Source: an uncultured Bacteroidales bacterium (GTDB lineage: Bacteria; Bacteroidota; Bacteroidia; Bacteroidales; F082). Taken from it: a stretch of 37,269 bases of DNA. Each line of letters opens with the position of its first letter. Position 1 is the stretch's first letter. The notes below the pieces were generated by a model. That model was not told the DNA's origin. It worked only from the letters and a program-made list of their open reading frames with translations, and searched no databases. The translations under genes and the position numbers were made by a program. Shown one piece after another: positions 1-8,806 of the stretch. The DNA lies in the NCBI GenBank assembly GCA_947164955.1, contig CAMUYT010000007.1, forward strand, positions 1 through 37,269, written 5' to 3'.

Positions 1-83
1 TTCTTCGGGCTAGGCTCTCGCTGTGCCATCGCCCCAACGCTGAACGCCGCCAATAATAGGGCGACAAGTAGGTACTTTTTCAT
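1..83 (-). CDS. Secreted protein, N-terminal fragment (runs off the window)
   Basis: Reading the minus strand from the ATG at 83-81, an open frame of 27 codons runs to the window edge. It begins MKKYLLVALLLAAFSVGAMA followed by Q, a typical signal peptide: two lysines, a hydrophobic core and an A-x-A-type cleavage site. The mature part is outside the window, so the function cannot be told. It lies downstream of, and on the same strand as, the secreted 201-aa gene and the RHS gene, with a 94-nt gap holding a small hairpin. Confidence 0.7.
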   Translation of the reverse strand, partial: MKKYLLVALLLAAFSVGAMAQREPSPK

Positions 84-144
84 GGTGATATAGATTTAGT
101 TAATGTTTGTATGTCTTTTCGTTTTCGTGGCAAGATGATACTCC

Positions 145-163
145 CGTTCTCCCAGTGAGAACG
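145..163. terminator. Small hairpin after the 201-aa gene
   Basis: The arms cgttctc and gagaacg form a 7-bp stem around a 5-nt loop, just beyond the stop of the minus-strand gene at 178. No T-run follows on the minus strand, so it is at best a weak terminator or an mRNA-end stabiliser. Confidence 0.3.
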
Positions 164-177
164 TGGATTGGGGTGCT

Positions 178-783
178 TCATTCAAGTTTGTCAATAACTC
201 GAGTGATATATTCGCGATAGTTTTTTATCACCCAGGTCACCTCATAGCCATCTTTTTCATTCCTGAAGTAAATATATAAGTAATCATTTCTTTTCGACTT
301 GAAAACTTTCCAATTATCCACAATAGGTTTGCGCAATCTGGAGCGACCTGTAAGCCAATGGGGTGCATTCACTATTGAAAAGTATGGATTGGGAATGTCT
401 TCTATTGTTTCTTTGGGCAGATAAAAATCAACTTTACCGTGTACAAAACCTCTAATCTCCTCAATAAAAACACCATTTTTAGATGCTTGCAAAGAAATAG
501 AAATGCCCCAATTAGAAAGCACGCTTCTTTCATCAAAGAATACCGAGCTGCCCCCTTTCTCTAAATCTGAATAGTAACGATTTAATGGGATTTTTTTTAA
601 AGTTTGAGTTTGGCTAGGTGCGTTTTGCACAAAACAAGATAAGTCTTGTTTTATTTCATTATCCATCAAACTATCAAAACAATTACTTGAATCAAAAACA
701 AATTCCTTATTATTTTGTGCAATTGCCGTGAACATCACATTCATCAGTATTATGATTGAGAGTAAAAAACGTGAAAACTTCAT
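178..783 (-). CDS. Secreted protein of unknown function, possible partner of the RHS protein
   Basis: This 201-aa protein begins with a signal peptide (MKFSRFLLSIIILMNVMFTA, cleavage probably after AIA near residue 22). The mature part is mixed alpha/beta with many charged and aromatic residues, and I do not recognise a family. The ATG is only 10 nt after the stop of the giant RHS gene, so the two are almost certainly cotranscribed. A small gene directly after an RHS tip is where an immunity protein is usually found, and a periplasmic or secreted location would fit a toxin acting outside the cytoplasm. That role is inference from position only. The gene is AT-rich, like the RHS tip and unlike the RHS core. 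Confidence 0.75.
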   Translation of the reverse strand: MKFSRFLLSIIILMNVMFTAIAQNNKEFVFDSSNCFDSLMDNEIKQDLSCFVQNAPSQTQTLKKIPLNRYYSDLEKGGSSVFFDERSVLSNWGISISLQASKNGVFIEEIRGFVHGKVDFYLPKETIEDIPNPYFSIVNAPHWLTGRSRLRKPIVDNWKVFKSKRNDYLYIYFRNEKDGYEVTWVIKNYREYITRVIDKLE

Positions 784-793
784 AAGTATATAT

Positions 794-3700
794 TTAGATT
801 TTTTGTATCAAATAAGGATTTGCATAGATACCAAGTTGTCGAATTGCAAGTTCAGCTTGCAAAAACAAAGGAGATGTTATAGGTAAAAAGGCATTAGCGT
901 TTATCACACCTGAATACAGCAAAGCACGCGATGTCATATTGACACAACCGTACCCAATTCCGTATTGCAGATTACCAATATTCAGCAGGTTACGTCCATT
1001 GTTCAGGTTGTTGGTCATAGCTCTCATTATTTTACCATTAACATTAGTAAGTGACACATTGACTACAGGTTCTCTTGTTTTAATAACTGAAGCATTCTTA
1101 CCTGGAAACGGATTCCCTTTAAATTGCTCTTTAACAAAGGTCATTTCCCAATTATAGTCATCTATTAATGACACCCCTGTTTCTTCTTTAAATGGCAGAT
1201 TATTATAAGCATCAATGTCCCAATTTGGACGGTTTGAAACAAGAATATCATTTTTAGAATAATCGCCCAGTTCACTATGTCCAAATAATTTGGGCCTACT
1301 TTTCACATCAATATTAGTCCCGTTAACCCCTGCCACAACATCCTGCAAGTTGGCCAAAGCCCCAAATGCATAACCGATGTTTTGCCAAGGAGAATTACCT
1401 TTTTTGCCAAGATATCCCCATTCGCCTGTCATGGGATCGTAAGATACCGCTCCGAAACTGATAGGTGGGGAGTAAGAACCTCCGCTCAACATCGTCATGC
1501 CCGTGCAATTCACCAAAGAACTGGCATAGATGCCTGCCGTATTGGCCATGAAGCCTCCTCCAGCGACAAGATATGCTCCCGTATATCCCGCCGCGAAACC
1601 AATTGCCGCACCGCCGAGTATATAGCCGTAGGTTTGCCAATCGTCGAAGCCATAACCTTTCGAAACTGCAATGTTATAACCCGTATATCCACCCATGACT
1701 GTTGCAATCCCAATGCCGACCATGGCCAATGTTGTCAAGGCAATCTCCCCATCCGGGTCGGTGTATTTCAACGGGTTATTCAAGCAATATGCATACCTGT
1801 TGAAGCTCTGCGAGAAGTCGGGAGCCTGCACATAGTTGTCCACCGAAAGGAAGCTGCTCATCACGGGGTCGTATATGCGGCCGTTCATGTTGATCAGGCC
1901 GAAACTGAAAAGATGCTCATGGCCGGTGAAGCCACGGTCGTAGAGCAGCACGCCGTTGTATTGCCCGCTCCACGAGGCGGAGGCACGCAGATTGCCCCAA
2001 GCGTCGAAGCTCAACTCCTGAAGCACGGTGCCCTGATCGTCGGTGAGAGTCGTCCATGAGCCGAGGTGGTCCTTGTAGATATAACGCAGGGATTCGGTAG
2101 TGCCGTTACTCGTCACCGCAGCAAACACCCCCATGGGGCCGCTGATGAAGGTGTTCCACTGCGCATTGCCGTTTTGGGTAATCAGCTCGCAGTTGCCCAC
2201 ATACAGCTTCTCGTATGAGTTGCCCTGGGTCATTTGGATGCGCTCGTGGTCGTAGCCGTATTGGTAGGCCACTTGGCCAACCAGGTTCTCGTTCTCGTCG
2301 TATTGGCTCAGCGTCTTCACCTTGTCGAACATCGTGTAGGCAATATCCAGCGACGGAGAGGCAAACGGGTTCCCGGCCATGGTTGCCGAGCTTACGGCAT
2401 GGGGCTTCAAGTTGCCGTGTTGGTCGTAGGTGTTGTATTGCGCTCCGCTGAACACCGCCTGCCCATCGGCTTCCTTCGCAAGGATGCGTCCCAAGTCGTC
2501 ATACGTCATGTCGCTGTCGGTCGTCCCGTTCAGGGTAACGGTCGTCAGGCGGTTCAGGTAGTCGTATGTGAAGGTCTCGGTGTTCGGCATGGCGAATTTG
2601 TCTTCCGTTCGAGCGGCTAAATTAGCAAAAATATCATAACTGTAGCCAAAATTTTGGATAATGTTCCCGTTTTTGCTGGCTTGTTGTGCAGAAAGCAAGT
2701 GCCTATCGTCATACTGGTAATAGGAATGCACGCCATTGCCCATCTCGTAATGGGTGATTTGTCCCAAGGCATTGGCTTCATGGGTCTTCCACAGCAGTTG
2801 GTTGTTATGACGAATTTCGGTCACGTTTCCTGTGGTGGCATCATAACCTTTCTCTATCGCATAGCCGCTGGGATAGGTCACTTCCTTGACGCGAAGCGGA
2901 AAGCCGTTCTGGTCGTCATAGGAATAGGTAGTTGTGTAGGTCGTGCCAAACAGCGTTTCCGTTGTCGAAGCCTGTCGGTTATAGTGTTGTGCGTCGTAAT
3001 TGAATGCAACTACTTGCTTCTCAACATCGCCCTCTCTCAATGAAACATTCGTCAGAAGTCCTTTGCTCCCCGCTGCTTCCGAGTAGTTCCATGTCGTGAT
3101 CCTGTCAGGTTGGCTCGCGTTGTTGTTATCGGTCTCTATGATGAGTTTCTTCCGGCCCATGTTGTCATACTGATAAACGGTCACATCGCCTTTGGGTGAA
3201 ACCGTTTGCACCAATTGCCCGAATGCGTTGTATTGGCTTGTCACTTGGCCGTAATCGGGGTCGACGAGTCCCGTGCGGTTGCCAGCATTATCGTATGATA
3301 TGGACACTTTGGTGGTTTCCATGCCGTTCACCTTGGTCCATGCCAAACTGCCGTTGGCGTTGTAGCCGTATGTAATCACGTTGTTGGTGCCGCTTTCGTC
3401 TATTGTCTCAGCCTTGCTATCCGTCCATCCCATAATGTTGAACGTGGTTTGGGTGATATGGGTCTGCGCATTGCCTGCCACGCCCGTGGTGACTTTCGTT
3501 ACCAAACCATCATAGTCATACCGAGTATACGGCTCTATCGTCTGGTTATCCACCGTGAATTGTGGGTCATACACAACCTCAATACGGTCAAAGTCACCAT
3601 AGGCATAGGTCGTCCATTTTCGCTGTCCCATGGGCAATCCCTTGAAGTACGGCTCGCTAATCTTGTACAAGCGTCCCCACACATCGTACTGCTTGTCTTG

Positions 3701-6700
3701 GTATATCACCTTGTCGACTCCGTTTTCGGGCAGTCCGTGCGACACGGTCCTCAACTCACGCCCCATGGCATCATAGATGATGAGTTCATCGGCGCTGCCA
3801 GAACGTTGTTTCCATGAAAAATACTTTGGACAGGTCAGGCCTTCAGCATGGATTTGATAGGCACTGCCAGCGAGCCATCGCAAAGCGGTCACGGTCTCTG
3901 TCCCAGGTATCCGGCTTTGGTTTGCATCGTTGTCGAGTTTGTAGCTTCTTACTGTCAGTCCAAGATGATCGGGATTCTCGGTATATGTGGAGTAGCCGTT
4001 GCAGTCGGTCTCGGTTTCCATTTCACCGTAAACATTGTCGTAACTGTATAACGTCTCATAATCCTTGGTGTGGGTCAGGTCGTACTCCTCGGTTTTCTTT
4101 GTGAGGAAGCGGTAATCGGTGGAATATTCATACATGGTCTTGAATCCGTCTTCCGACCTCCCAACAACGGGGTAATGGCTTTCATCTTTCAAGCGGCCAG
4201 TGGGGTAGTAGGTGTAGTATGCCGTCATTGCCAAAGGGTCATGTTCGTCTTCGACGCCCGAGGGGTAGGTATTGACAAACGTAGGCAGGTAGGGTTTGTC
4301 ACTGTCATAGAAATAGACGGTCAGCAGCCGTGAATCGGCATACCCAGTGGTTCTGCGTGTCGACCTCGTGAGAACGGATTGCGGGCGGTTGGGCACCCAT
4401 AGGGTGCTGCTATTCAGTATTGGAGCATATACGGTGTGTGAGGAGTTCTGGAACTCGCAATTTGCCACTGTCCCAACCAGCCCTGGATCGGTTCCATTAC
4501 GAACCTCGACGACTCTGACAACATTTTGATAGTTGATAGTTCCAGTAGCCGCTTGCGATCCGTCGTATTCGTTTTCCGCTATGCGTCGGCGCAGATGGGT
4601 CCTTTCGCCAAGCAGGTTGAACTCGTCGGTTATCGTCTTGACAGCCAAGGGGATAAACACCTTGACGCCAAGGCTATTCATGTCGCGCTGGCAAAGGCCT
4701 TTCGCATATTCATAGTTGGTCGAAAGTGTTTCCACCTCCTCCTCGTCATCCTTATAGCGATAGGCCACCTCCGATTCGAGTACGAGAGCGCGGTGCTCTT
4801 TCATCGGTTCGAAGTTGAATGTGCGTTCCAGTTTGCTCTGGTGTCTTTTATATTGTGATTCCTTGCTGGTGGGAATGATTTGCCAAACATCGCGAGTGGT
4901 GTTGGCAAAGCCGAGAAGGCCCTTGCCTTTCCTGTGTATGATGGCGTTGGCATAGGAAAACAGGGCTACATCATGGGCTTGTGTCGCCAAATTGACATTG
5001 TATGAACTTAGCGACTTCACTGCCTTGGTTGGCATTGGGGTGTTGTATAGTTCAAATCCGAGATTTTGCCCGATACTATTTATCGTATATATATTATTGT
5101 TTTTCATCGGGTTATGAATCAAATACTCATAGTCGAAGGATGCTCGGTTGCCCATGCCATCGGTGATGTCTTTGACGTTGTAATAGATGGAATGCTGAGG
5201 AAAAGAATATAAGTTCCCTTTGCTAATAAGAGCCATGTTTTCTTGTCCCAAGAAATTTCCAACACACAAACCAGGCGTGGACTCCTGCTGAATTAGAATG
5301 TCTTCAGCATCAAACTCTTCTATTCTGGAAAAGCCGTTTCCGATAGGTGGACCATACAAAACAGCGAACTTGCAGCTGCTCGTCTCCAACTTGTTTCGCA
5401 ACATCACATCGGACTTTCCATCACCGTTAACATCAACTATCTCAATATAATAATCCAGTCCTTCTTTCCCTTCTATGGAATAATTCGCATCATTAGGGTC
5501 CTCGTCTCCAAAATATTGGTGCATGATTCCTGTAACATCAAAGACGGGATATGAATGCCAGTCTTGTTTGAAAAGAAGAATTTGCCATGTTTTGGTGTCT
5601 TTCCGAAAAGTAAGGAAATCGGTATGTCCATCACCATTGAAATCGCCCGTGTAATTCCTGTTCCATTTATCCATCATATTGGCCACTGGGAACCAAGAAT
5701 AGTTTCCCTCAATATCAATATAGACTTTAGCAATTACACCTGGTGCGGTGTCAAATTCATTGTCGAACCACACTTCTGTTCTTCCGTCTCCATCAAAATC
5801 GCCCGGCACATATTTCACCCCATTCCAGTCAGTGACACTTGTCCTTTGCCTAAAACTATGAGATTGTTCATCGTAGTACAAGTATACATAGTGTTTATAC
5901 GGGAAAGCAAAAATAATGTCACAGTGCCCTTTACCGAGGAAGTCCCCAACAATAAACGAATAATTCTTGTCTTTTGTTATTCTAAACTCGAACACATCTC
6001 CGTTCTCCCAAATGTATTCACTACCATACCCAAAAATAGAAAAGGTGAACTCTGAATTGTCATTAGGGGTATAACTCACCGCATATCTATCATTGTTCCT
6101 TGTTTCCGATTCGTTCCTAACTGTATCCCTGGTGTTCTGGCATAGCTTAAACACATCATAATTCGCTCGAGATAATAAATTATTGGGGTCTGTGTTCTCA
6201 CCAACGAACAGTACCTCATCAATGCCGTCGCCGTCAAGATCACAAACATAAATCCAGCGTAGATTATACGGTATTTCAAATGTCCCTATCTGTTCAAAAT
6301 AGAGTTCTCCTGCTTCGTCATCAGTCTTTGTATGCCCTTTGTTTATAAAAGCATGGGCTCTATGCACCCCTCTATTATCCATCCCAATAGAATCGGTTAT
6401 TGACCTATCTTCAACCCAATTATTGTCTTTTACGGTACATATCAAGTCTTGCAGTCCATCCCCATTAAAATCTCCCGCGAATTTAACTACACCATCTGTC
6501 GTTACTGAGCCATGGGAGTAATAATTAATGGGTGAAACATACATCTCATCAATTTCGGAAAAGAATATGTTATTACTACCATTGTTAATTTCAGGGTATT
6601 CTCCCCAGTTTATTATTGTCGGATTAAGAGACAAATCCTCATACTCATATTTAATCCTAACGAGCCGATTGTAATAATTGTATGAATTCACCTGCCCACT

Positions 6701-7600
6701 GTTTTCATCATACACAAACTCATATTTGCTCAAAGGTTGGTTCCAATGATAGATGCTTATATCACTTAGCAGCCAAGGTTGATAAAGCAGATGGTTGCCA
6801 ATGGCCATACTCTCTTTGTCTATGCGATTGCTGTAATAATGGAAATCTATCCCATATTTTGTGCCTCTCTCCATCTGGCCAGCATCTTGAACATGTGAAT
6901 TGGCACAATACTGTATGTTGCCCAACCTGTAATTGTGGCCAACATCATCTATTATATAGTTATATACCATATAATTCCCGTTTCGGTCTTCCACCCTATT
7001 CAGCAGCCATATCACAACGGTCTGAGAATCAACATCGTTGTTGTGAACAACTCTTGCATTAACAGCATTGCCATACTCCATAACCAGGCCGTCTGCAGTA
7101 AACACTTTAAAACACTTGGGGCCGATGAAACCACTTTCCGTATACGAAACAATCTTGCTCATTCCGTCCACCTCGGTTCTGTATTCTGCATTGTTCGAGC
7201 CATAGGTCAATCCGTCAAGGACCATGAGCCTTTGGCCGTCTAATGCAAAACGGTCACGGTAATCGAGCGAGACTCCTGTCACTTTGCCATCATGATAGTT
7301 GGTTTGCCCCACACGGGTAATGGCCGAAAGGCCTCCAAGACTCCAACCCCAGCCAAGCAGCCCGTTTCCGCTTTGGCTGTTGTATACAATGGACAGGTTG
7401 GGCTGCACACCGCCCATGCCTTCCGGCACTTGGATCGGGATGGAATAGACCGCGCCGCCAAGTGCCGAAACGTCGACGGTGCCACCGATAGCCCCCACCA
7501 CAACTTCGTCCTCAACAGGTGGTTCGATTTCATTAACCTCTTGTGCCCAAAGTCTGGGCAATACCATCAACAATGATAATATGTAAATCAGTCTTTTCAT
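794..7600 (-). CDS. Giant SpvB/FG-GAP/RHS repeat protein with variable C-terminal tip (putative polymorphic toxin)
   Basis: The 2268-aa protein starts with a signal peptide (MKRLIYILSLLMVLPRLWAQ). An SpvB-type domain follows (about residues 35-300, with the LGWGWSLGGLSAITR motif). Six FG-GAP/VCBS-like calcium motifs such as GDFNGDGLQD and GDFDGDGRTE lie near 373, 453, 552, 600, 653 and 726. Many YD repeats follow, then the RHS core near 1840-1960 (GLINMNGRIYDP and NNPLKYTDPDGE). After the core come glycine-rich hydrophobic segments (about 1960-2040) and a tip ending at 2268. The tip has His2108 in FGHSELGD and Cys2219 in GYGCVNMTSRAL, an order seen in circularly permuted papain/NlpC-like folds, so a peptidase- or acyltransferase-like toxin is possible. 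In known RHS toxins the repeats form a shell around the tip; here neither the toxin role nor the export route is proven. Confidence 0.9.
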   Translation of the reverse strand: MKRLIYILSLLMVLPRLWAQEVNEIEPPVEDEVVVGAIGGTVDVSALGGAVYSIPIQVPEGMGGVQPNLSIVYNSQSGNGLLGWGWSLGGLSAITRVGQTNYHDGKVTGVSLDYRDRFALDGQRLMVLDGLTYGSNNAEYRTEVDGMSKIVSYTESGFIGPKCFKVFTADGLVMEYGNAVNARVVHNNDVDSQTVVIWLLNRVEDRNGNYMVYNYIIDDVGHNYRLGNIQYCANSHVQDAGQMERGTKYGIDFHYYSNRIDKESMAIGNHLLYQPWLLSDISIYHWNQPLSKYEFVYDENSGQVNSYNYYNRLVRIKYEYEDLSLNPTIINWGEYPEINNGSNNIFFSEIDEMYVSPINYYSHGSVTTDGVVKFAGDFNGDGLQDLICTVKDNNWVEDRSITDSIGMDNRGVHRAHAFINKGHTKTDDEAGELYFEQIGTFEIPYNLRWIYVCDLDGDGIDEVLFVGENTDPNNLLSRANYDVFKLCQNTRDTVRNESETRNNDRYAVSYTPNDNSEFTFSIFGYGSEYIWENGDVFEFRITKDKNYSFIVGDFLGKGHCDIIFAFPYKHYVYLYYDEQSHSFRQRTSVTDWNGVKYVPGDFDGDGRTEVWFDNEFDTAPGVIAKVYIDIEGNYSWFPVANMMDKWNRNYTGDFNGDGHTDFLTFRKDTKTWQILLFKQDWHSYPVFDVTGIMHQYFGDEDPNDANYSIEGKEGLDYYIEIVDVNGDGKSDVMLRNKLETSSCKFAVLYGPPIGNGFSRIEEFDAEDILIQQESTPGLCVGNFLGQENMALISKGNLYSFPQHSIYYNVKDITDGMGNRASFDYEYLIHNPMKNNNIYTINSIGQNLGFELYNTPMPTKAVKSLSSYNVNLATQAHDVALFSYANAIIHRKGKGLLGFANTTRDVWQIIPTSKESQYKRHQSKLERTFNFEPMKEHRALVLESEVAYRYKDDEEEVETLSTNYEYAKGLCQRDMNSLGVKVFIPLAVKTITDEFNLLGERTHLRRRIAENEYDGSQAATGTINYQNVVRVVEVRNGTDPGLVGTVANCEFQNSSHTVYAPILNSSTLWVPNRPQSVLTRSTRRTTGYADSRLLTVYFYDSDKPYLPTFVNTYPSGVEDEHDPLAMTAYYTYYPTGRLKDESHYPVVGRSEDGFKTMYEYSTDYRFLTKKTEEYDLTHTKDYETLYSYDNVYGEMETETDCNGYSTYTENPDHLGLTVRSYKLDNDANQSRIPGTETVTALRWLAGSAYQIHAEGLTCPKYFSWKQRSGSADELIIYDAMGRELRTVSHGLPENGVDKVIYQDKQYDVWGRLYKISEPYFKGLPMGQRKWTTYAYGDFDRIEVVYDPQFTVDNQTIEPYTRYDYDGLVTKVTTGVAGNAQTHITQTTFNIMGWTDSKAETIDESGTNNVITYGYNANGSLAWTKVNGMETTKVSISYDNAGNRTGLVDPDYGQVTSQYNAFGQLVQTVSPKGDVTVYQYDNMGRKKLIIETDNNNASQPDRITTWNYSEAAGSKGLLTNVSLREGDVEKQVVAFNYDAQHYNRQASTTETLFGTTYTTTYSYDDQNGFPLRVKEVTYPSGYAIEKGYDATTGNVTEIRHNNQLLWKTHEANALGQITHYEMGNGVHSYYQYDDRHLLSAQQASKNGNIIQNFGYSYDIFANLAARTEDKFAMPNTETFTYDYLNRLTTVTLNGTTDSDMTYDDLGRILAKEADGQAVFSGAQYNTYDQHGNLKPHAVSSATMAGNPFASPSLDIAYTMFDKVKTLSQYDENENLVGQVAYQYGYDHERIQMTQGNSYEKLYVGNCELITQNGNAQWNTFISGPMGVFAAVTSNGTTESLRYIYKDHLGSWTTLTDDQGTVLQELSFDAWGNLRASASWSGQYNGVLLYDRGFTGHEHLFSFGLINMNGRIYDPVMSSFLSVDNYVQAPDFSQSFNRYAYCLNNPLKYTDPDGEIALTTLAMVGIGIATVMGGYTGYNIAVSKGYGFDDWQTYGYILGGAAIGFAAGYTGAYLVAGGGFMANTAGIYASSLVNCTGMTMLSGGSYSPPISFGAVSYDPMTGEWGYLGKKGNSPWQNIGYAFGALANLQDVVAGVNGTNIDVKSRPKLFGHSELGDYSKNDILVSNRPNWDIDAYNNLPFKEETGVSLIDDYNWEMTFVKEQFKGNPFPGKNASVIKTREPVVNVSLTNVNGKIMRAMTNNLNNGRNLLNIGNLQYGIGYGCVNMTSRALLYSGVINANAFLPITSPLFLQAELAIRQLGIYANPYLIQKI

Positions 7601-7629
7601 GGCTCTAGCTTTTTGTCGTTAAACTTATT

Positions 7630-8079
7630 TTATTCTCTTATCACCTTCCATACATGTTTCCTGTCGCCACCGATCAATTGGAACATATATACTCCTGGAG
7701 GCAGGGATGCCATGTCGAAGTTCTCGGTTGGTCCGGTAATGGCTTTTTCGTATAGAACAACACCGGTTGCCGTCGTTACCTTGAAAACCAGGGAAAGTTC
7801 ATCCGGTTTGTTCTGAATTGTAAGGGTTAGTTTGTCCTTTGCAGGATTCGGATAAAGGTTCACACGCATGTCTCCATAGAAATCGAGGACGGTTGATGTG
7901 GCTGAGGGTTTCTCTTCAATACGGCTTCGTCCACCTTGGTTTGACGAAATGGTTTGTGATGTGCGGTTTCCGTTGTCGTCATAATCAAAGGTCACCGTGC
8001 CGTTTTGTTGGGCTTGGCCATTCAAACTCACGCCAAACAAAGCGATGGCGATTGCTGCAATTACATGTTTTCTTTTCAT
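7630..8079 (-). CDS. Small T9SS-sorted secreted protein with one YD-repeat-like motif
   Basis: The chosen ATG at 8079 gives a 149-aa protein with a clean signal peptide (MKRKHVIAAIAIALFGVSL, cleavage near GQA-Q); the frame is open further upstream, but that would hide the signal peptide. Residues about 25-45 contain TFDYDDNGNRTSQ, which resembles one RHS/YD repeat. The C-terminal 80 residues are a Por secretion system (type IX) sorting domain, recognised by VNLYPNPAKDKLTL, GVVLYEKAI and PPGVYMFQL. Such domains direct export across the outer membrane and surface anchoring. The stop lies 29 nt before the RHS start, so the two genes probably form an operon. The shared YD motif suggests the two proteins work together, for example in surface display, but this is inference. 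Confidence 0.85.
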   Translation of the reverse strand: MKRKHVIAAIAIALFGVSLNGQAQQNGTVTFDYDDNGNRTSQTISSNQGGRSRIEEKPSATSTVLDFYGDMRVNLYPNPAKDKLTLTIQNKPDELSLVFKVTTATGVVLYEKAITGPTENFDMASLPPGVYMFQLIGGDRKHVWKVIRE

Positions 8080-8103
8080 CTTGTTTTTGTTTAATGTGTT
8101 GGT

Positions 8104-8134
8104 TTTGTTTTTCTCATGGAAATCCCTATCTTTG
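8104..8134 (+). promoter_or_regulatory. Consensus Bacteroides-type promoter with no ORF downstream
   Basis: TTTG at 8104-8107 and TATCTTTG at 8127-8134 are separated by 19 nt, matching the Bacteroides -33/-7 consensus. Initiation would be near 8139-8141 on the plus strand. No plus-strand gene follows; the neighbours on both sides are on the minus strand. Confidence 0.6.
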
Positions 8135-8139
8135 CAGCG

Positions 8140-8265
8140 CAAAAACGGGCAGGGGATACCGCTGGCATTCGCCCGCAGTTAACGTAGTTCGTTTTGCTTC
8201 GGGTGCTTGACCAGCAGTGCGATCTTCCACAAAAGCTTTTGCTCTTCAAGCACCTTATTATATAT
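8140..8265 (+). ncRNA. Candidate structured small RNA
   Basis: Downstream of the consensus promoter there is no plausible ORF but there is clear folding potential. A short stem (cgggc/gcccg) lies near 8146-8175. A strong hairpin pairs ggtgcttga (8202-8210) with tcaagcacc (8246-8254) and extends through agca (8213-8216) with tgct (8240-8243). The hairpin is followed by ttattatatata, which could act as a terminator, giving an RNA of about 125 nt. I could not match it to a named RNA family. If it read through, it would be antisense to the DUF3244 gene. Confidence 0.4.
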
Positions 8266-8328
8266 AGCCTCACTTCGGATGCTTTATCGAATGAATTTGG
8301 TCTGCTCCTTCATCGTTTCAGTGGTTTC

Positions 8329-8706
8329 TTAATCCGTTACCGTAAACTCACCATAATACTCGTCCCCGTTGGGAAGGGTAAAGGTGACAATGTAATTCCC
8401 TGCGCTGGGGATGTAGATTTGCAGGCCGTTCGGCGTAAGCACTGACGTGTATTGCACCGAGGCACCAGCGGCGGAGGTCACTTCAACCTGTACCTGGCCA
8501 AGGTTTTCGCTGAAGGTTAAAGAAAGGATATGGCCATTAATAGAGGCATCAATGGAAGAGCCACGGGGAGCACCTTGAACTTTGGCTTCCTTAATAATAA
8601 TGTGACCTATACCATCAGCTGGGTGAGTGCCATTGGCAAAGCACAATGCTGTCTGCAATAACACGCCGAGCAGAAGCATGAATTGTTTGAATTTTGTGTA
8701 TCTCAT
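8329..8706 (-). CDS. DUF3244-like small secreted protein
   Basis: The 125-aa protein has an N-terminal signal peptide (about residues 1-25, ending LCFANG). The mature domain of about 100 aa is beta-rich, with an alternating hydrophobic pattern and the ending SAGNYIVTFTLPNGDEYYGEF. This layout fits the DUF3244 family of small secreted proteins common in Bacteroidales, with an Ig-like or C-terminal-sorting-like beta fold. No function is known. A promoter-like TATTTTTG lies on the minus strand at 8738-8731, with TTG 21 nt further upstream, so it probably has its own transcript. The family call rests on overall resemblance only. Confidence 0.65.
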   Translation of the reverse strand: MRYTKFKQFMLLLGVLLQTALCFANGTHPADGIGHIIIKEAKVQGAPRGSSIDASINGHILSLTFSENLGQVQVEVTSAAGASVQYTSVLTPNGLQIYIPSAGNYIVTFTLPNGDEYYGEFTVTD

Positions 8707-8730
8707 GACTTTATCTTTTAAAAATCAATG

Positions 8731-8762
8731 CAAAAATACATGACCTCACACAATCTGGTCAA
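8731..8762 (-). promoter_or_regulatory. Promoter of the DUF3244-like gene
   Basis: On the minus strand TTG (8762-8760) is followed after 21 nt by TATTTTTG (8738-8731), a Bacteroides-type -33/-7 pair. The ATG at 8706 lies about 25 nt further on. Confidence 0.5.
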
Positions 8763-8785
8763 GAAAAAACGAATTCGGTTTTTTC
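8763..8785 (-). terminator. Hairpin after the TPR gene
   Basis: gaaaaaac and gttttttc pair around a 7-nt loop centred on gaattc, in the gap after the stop of the minus-strand TPR gene. The stem is AT-rich and only a short T-run follows, so termination is uncertain. Confidence 0.35.
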
Positions 8786-8806
8786 GGTTTTTATATAATA
8801 AACTAA

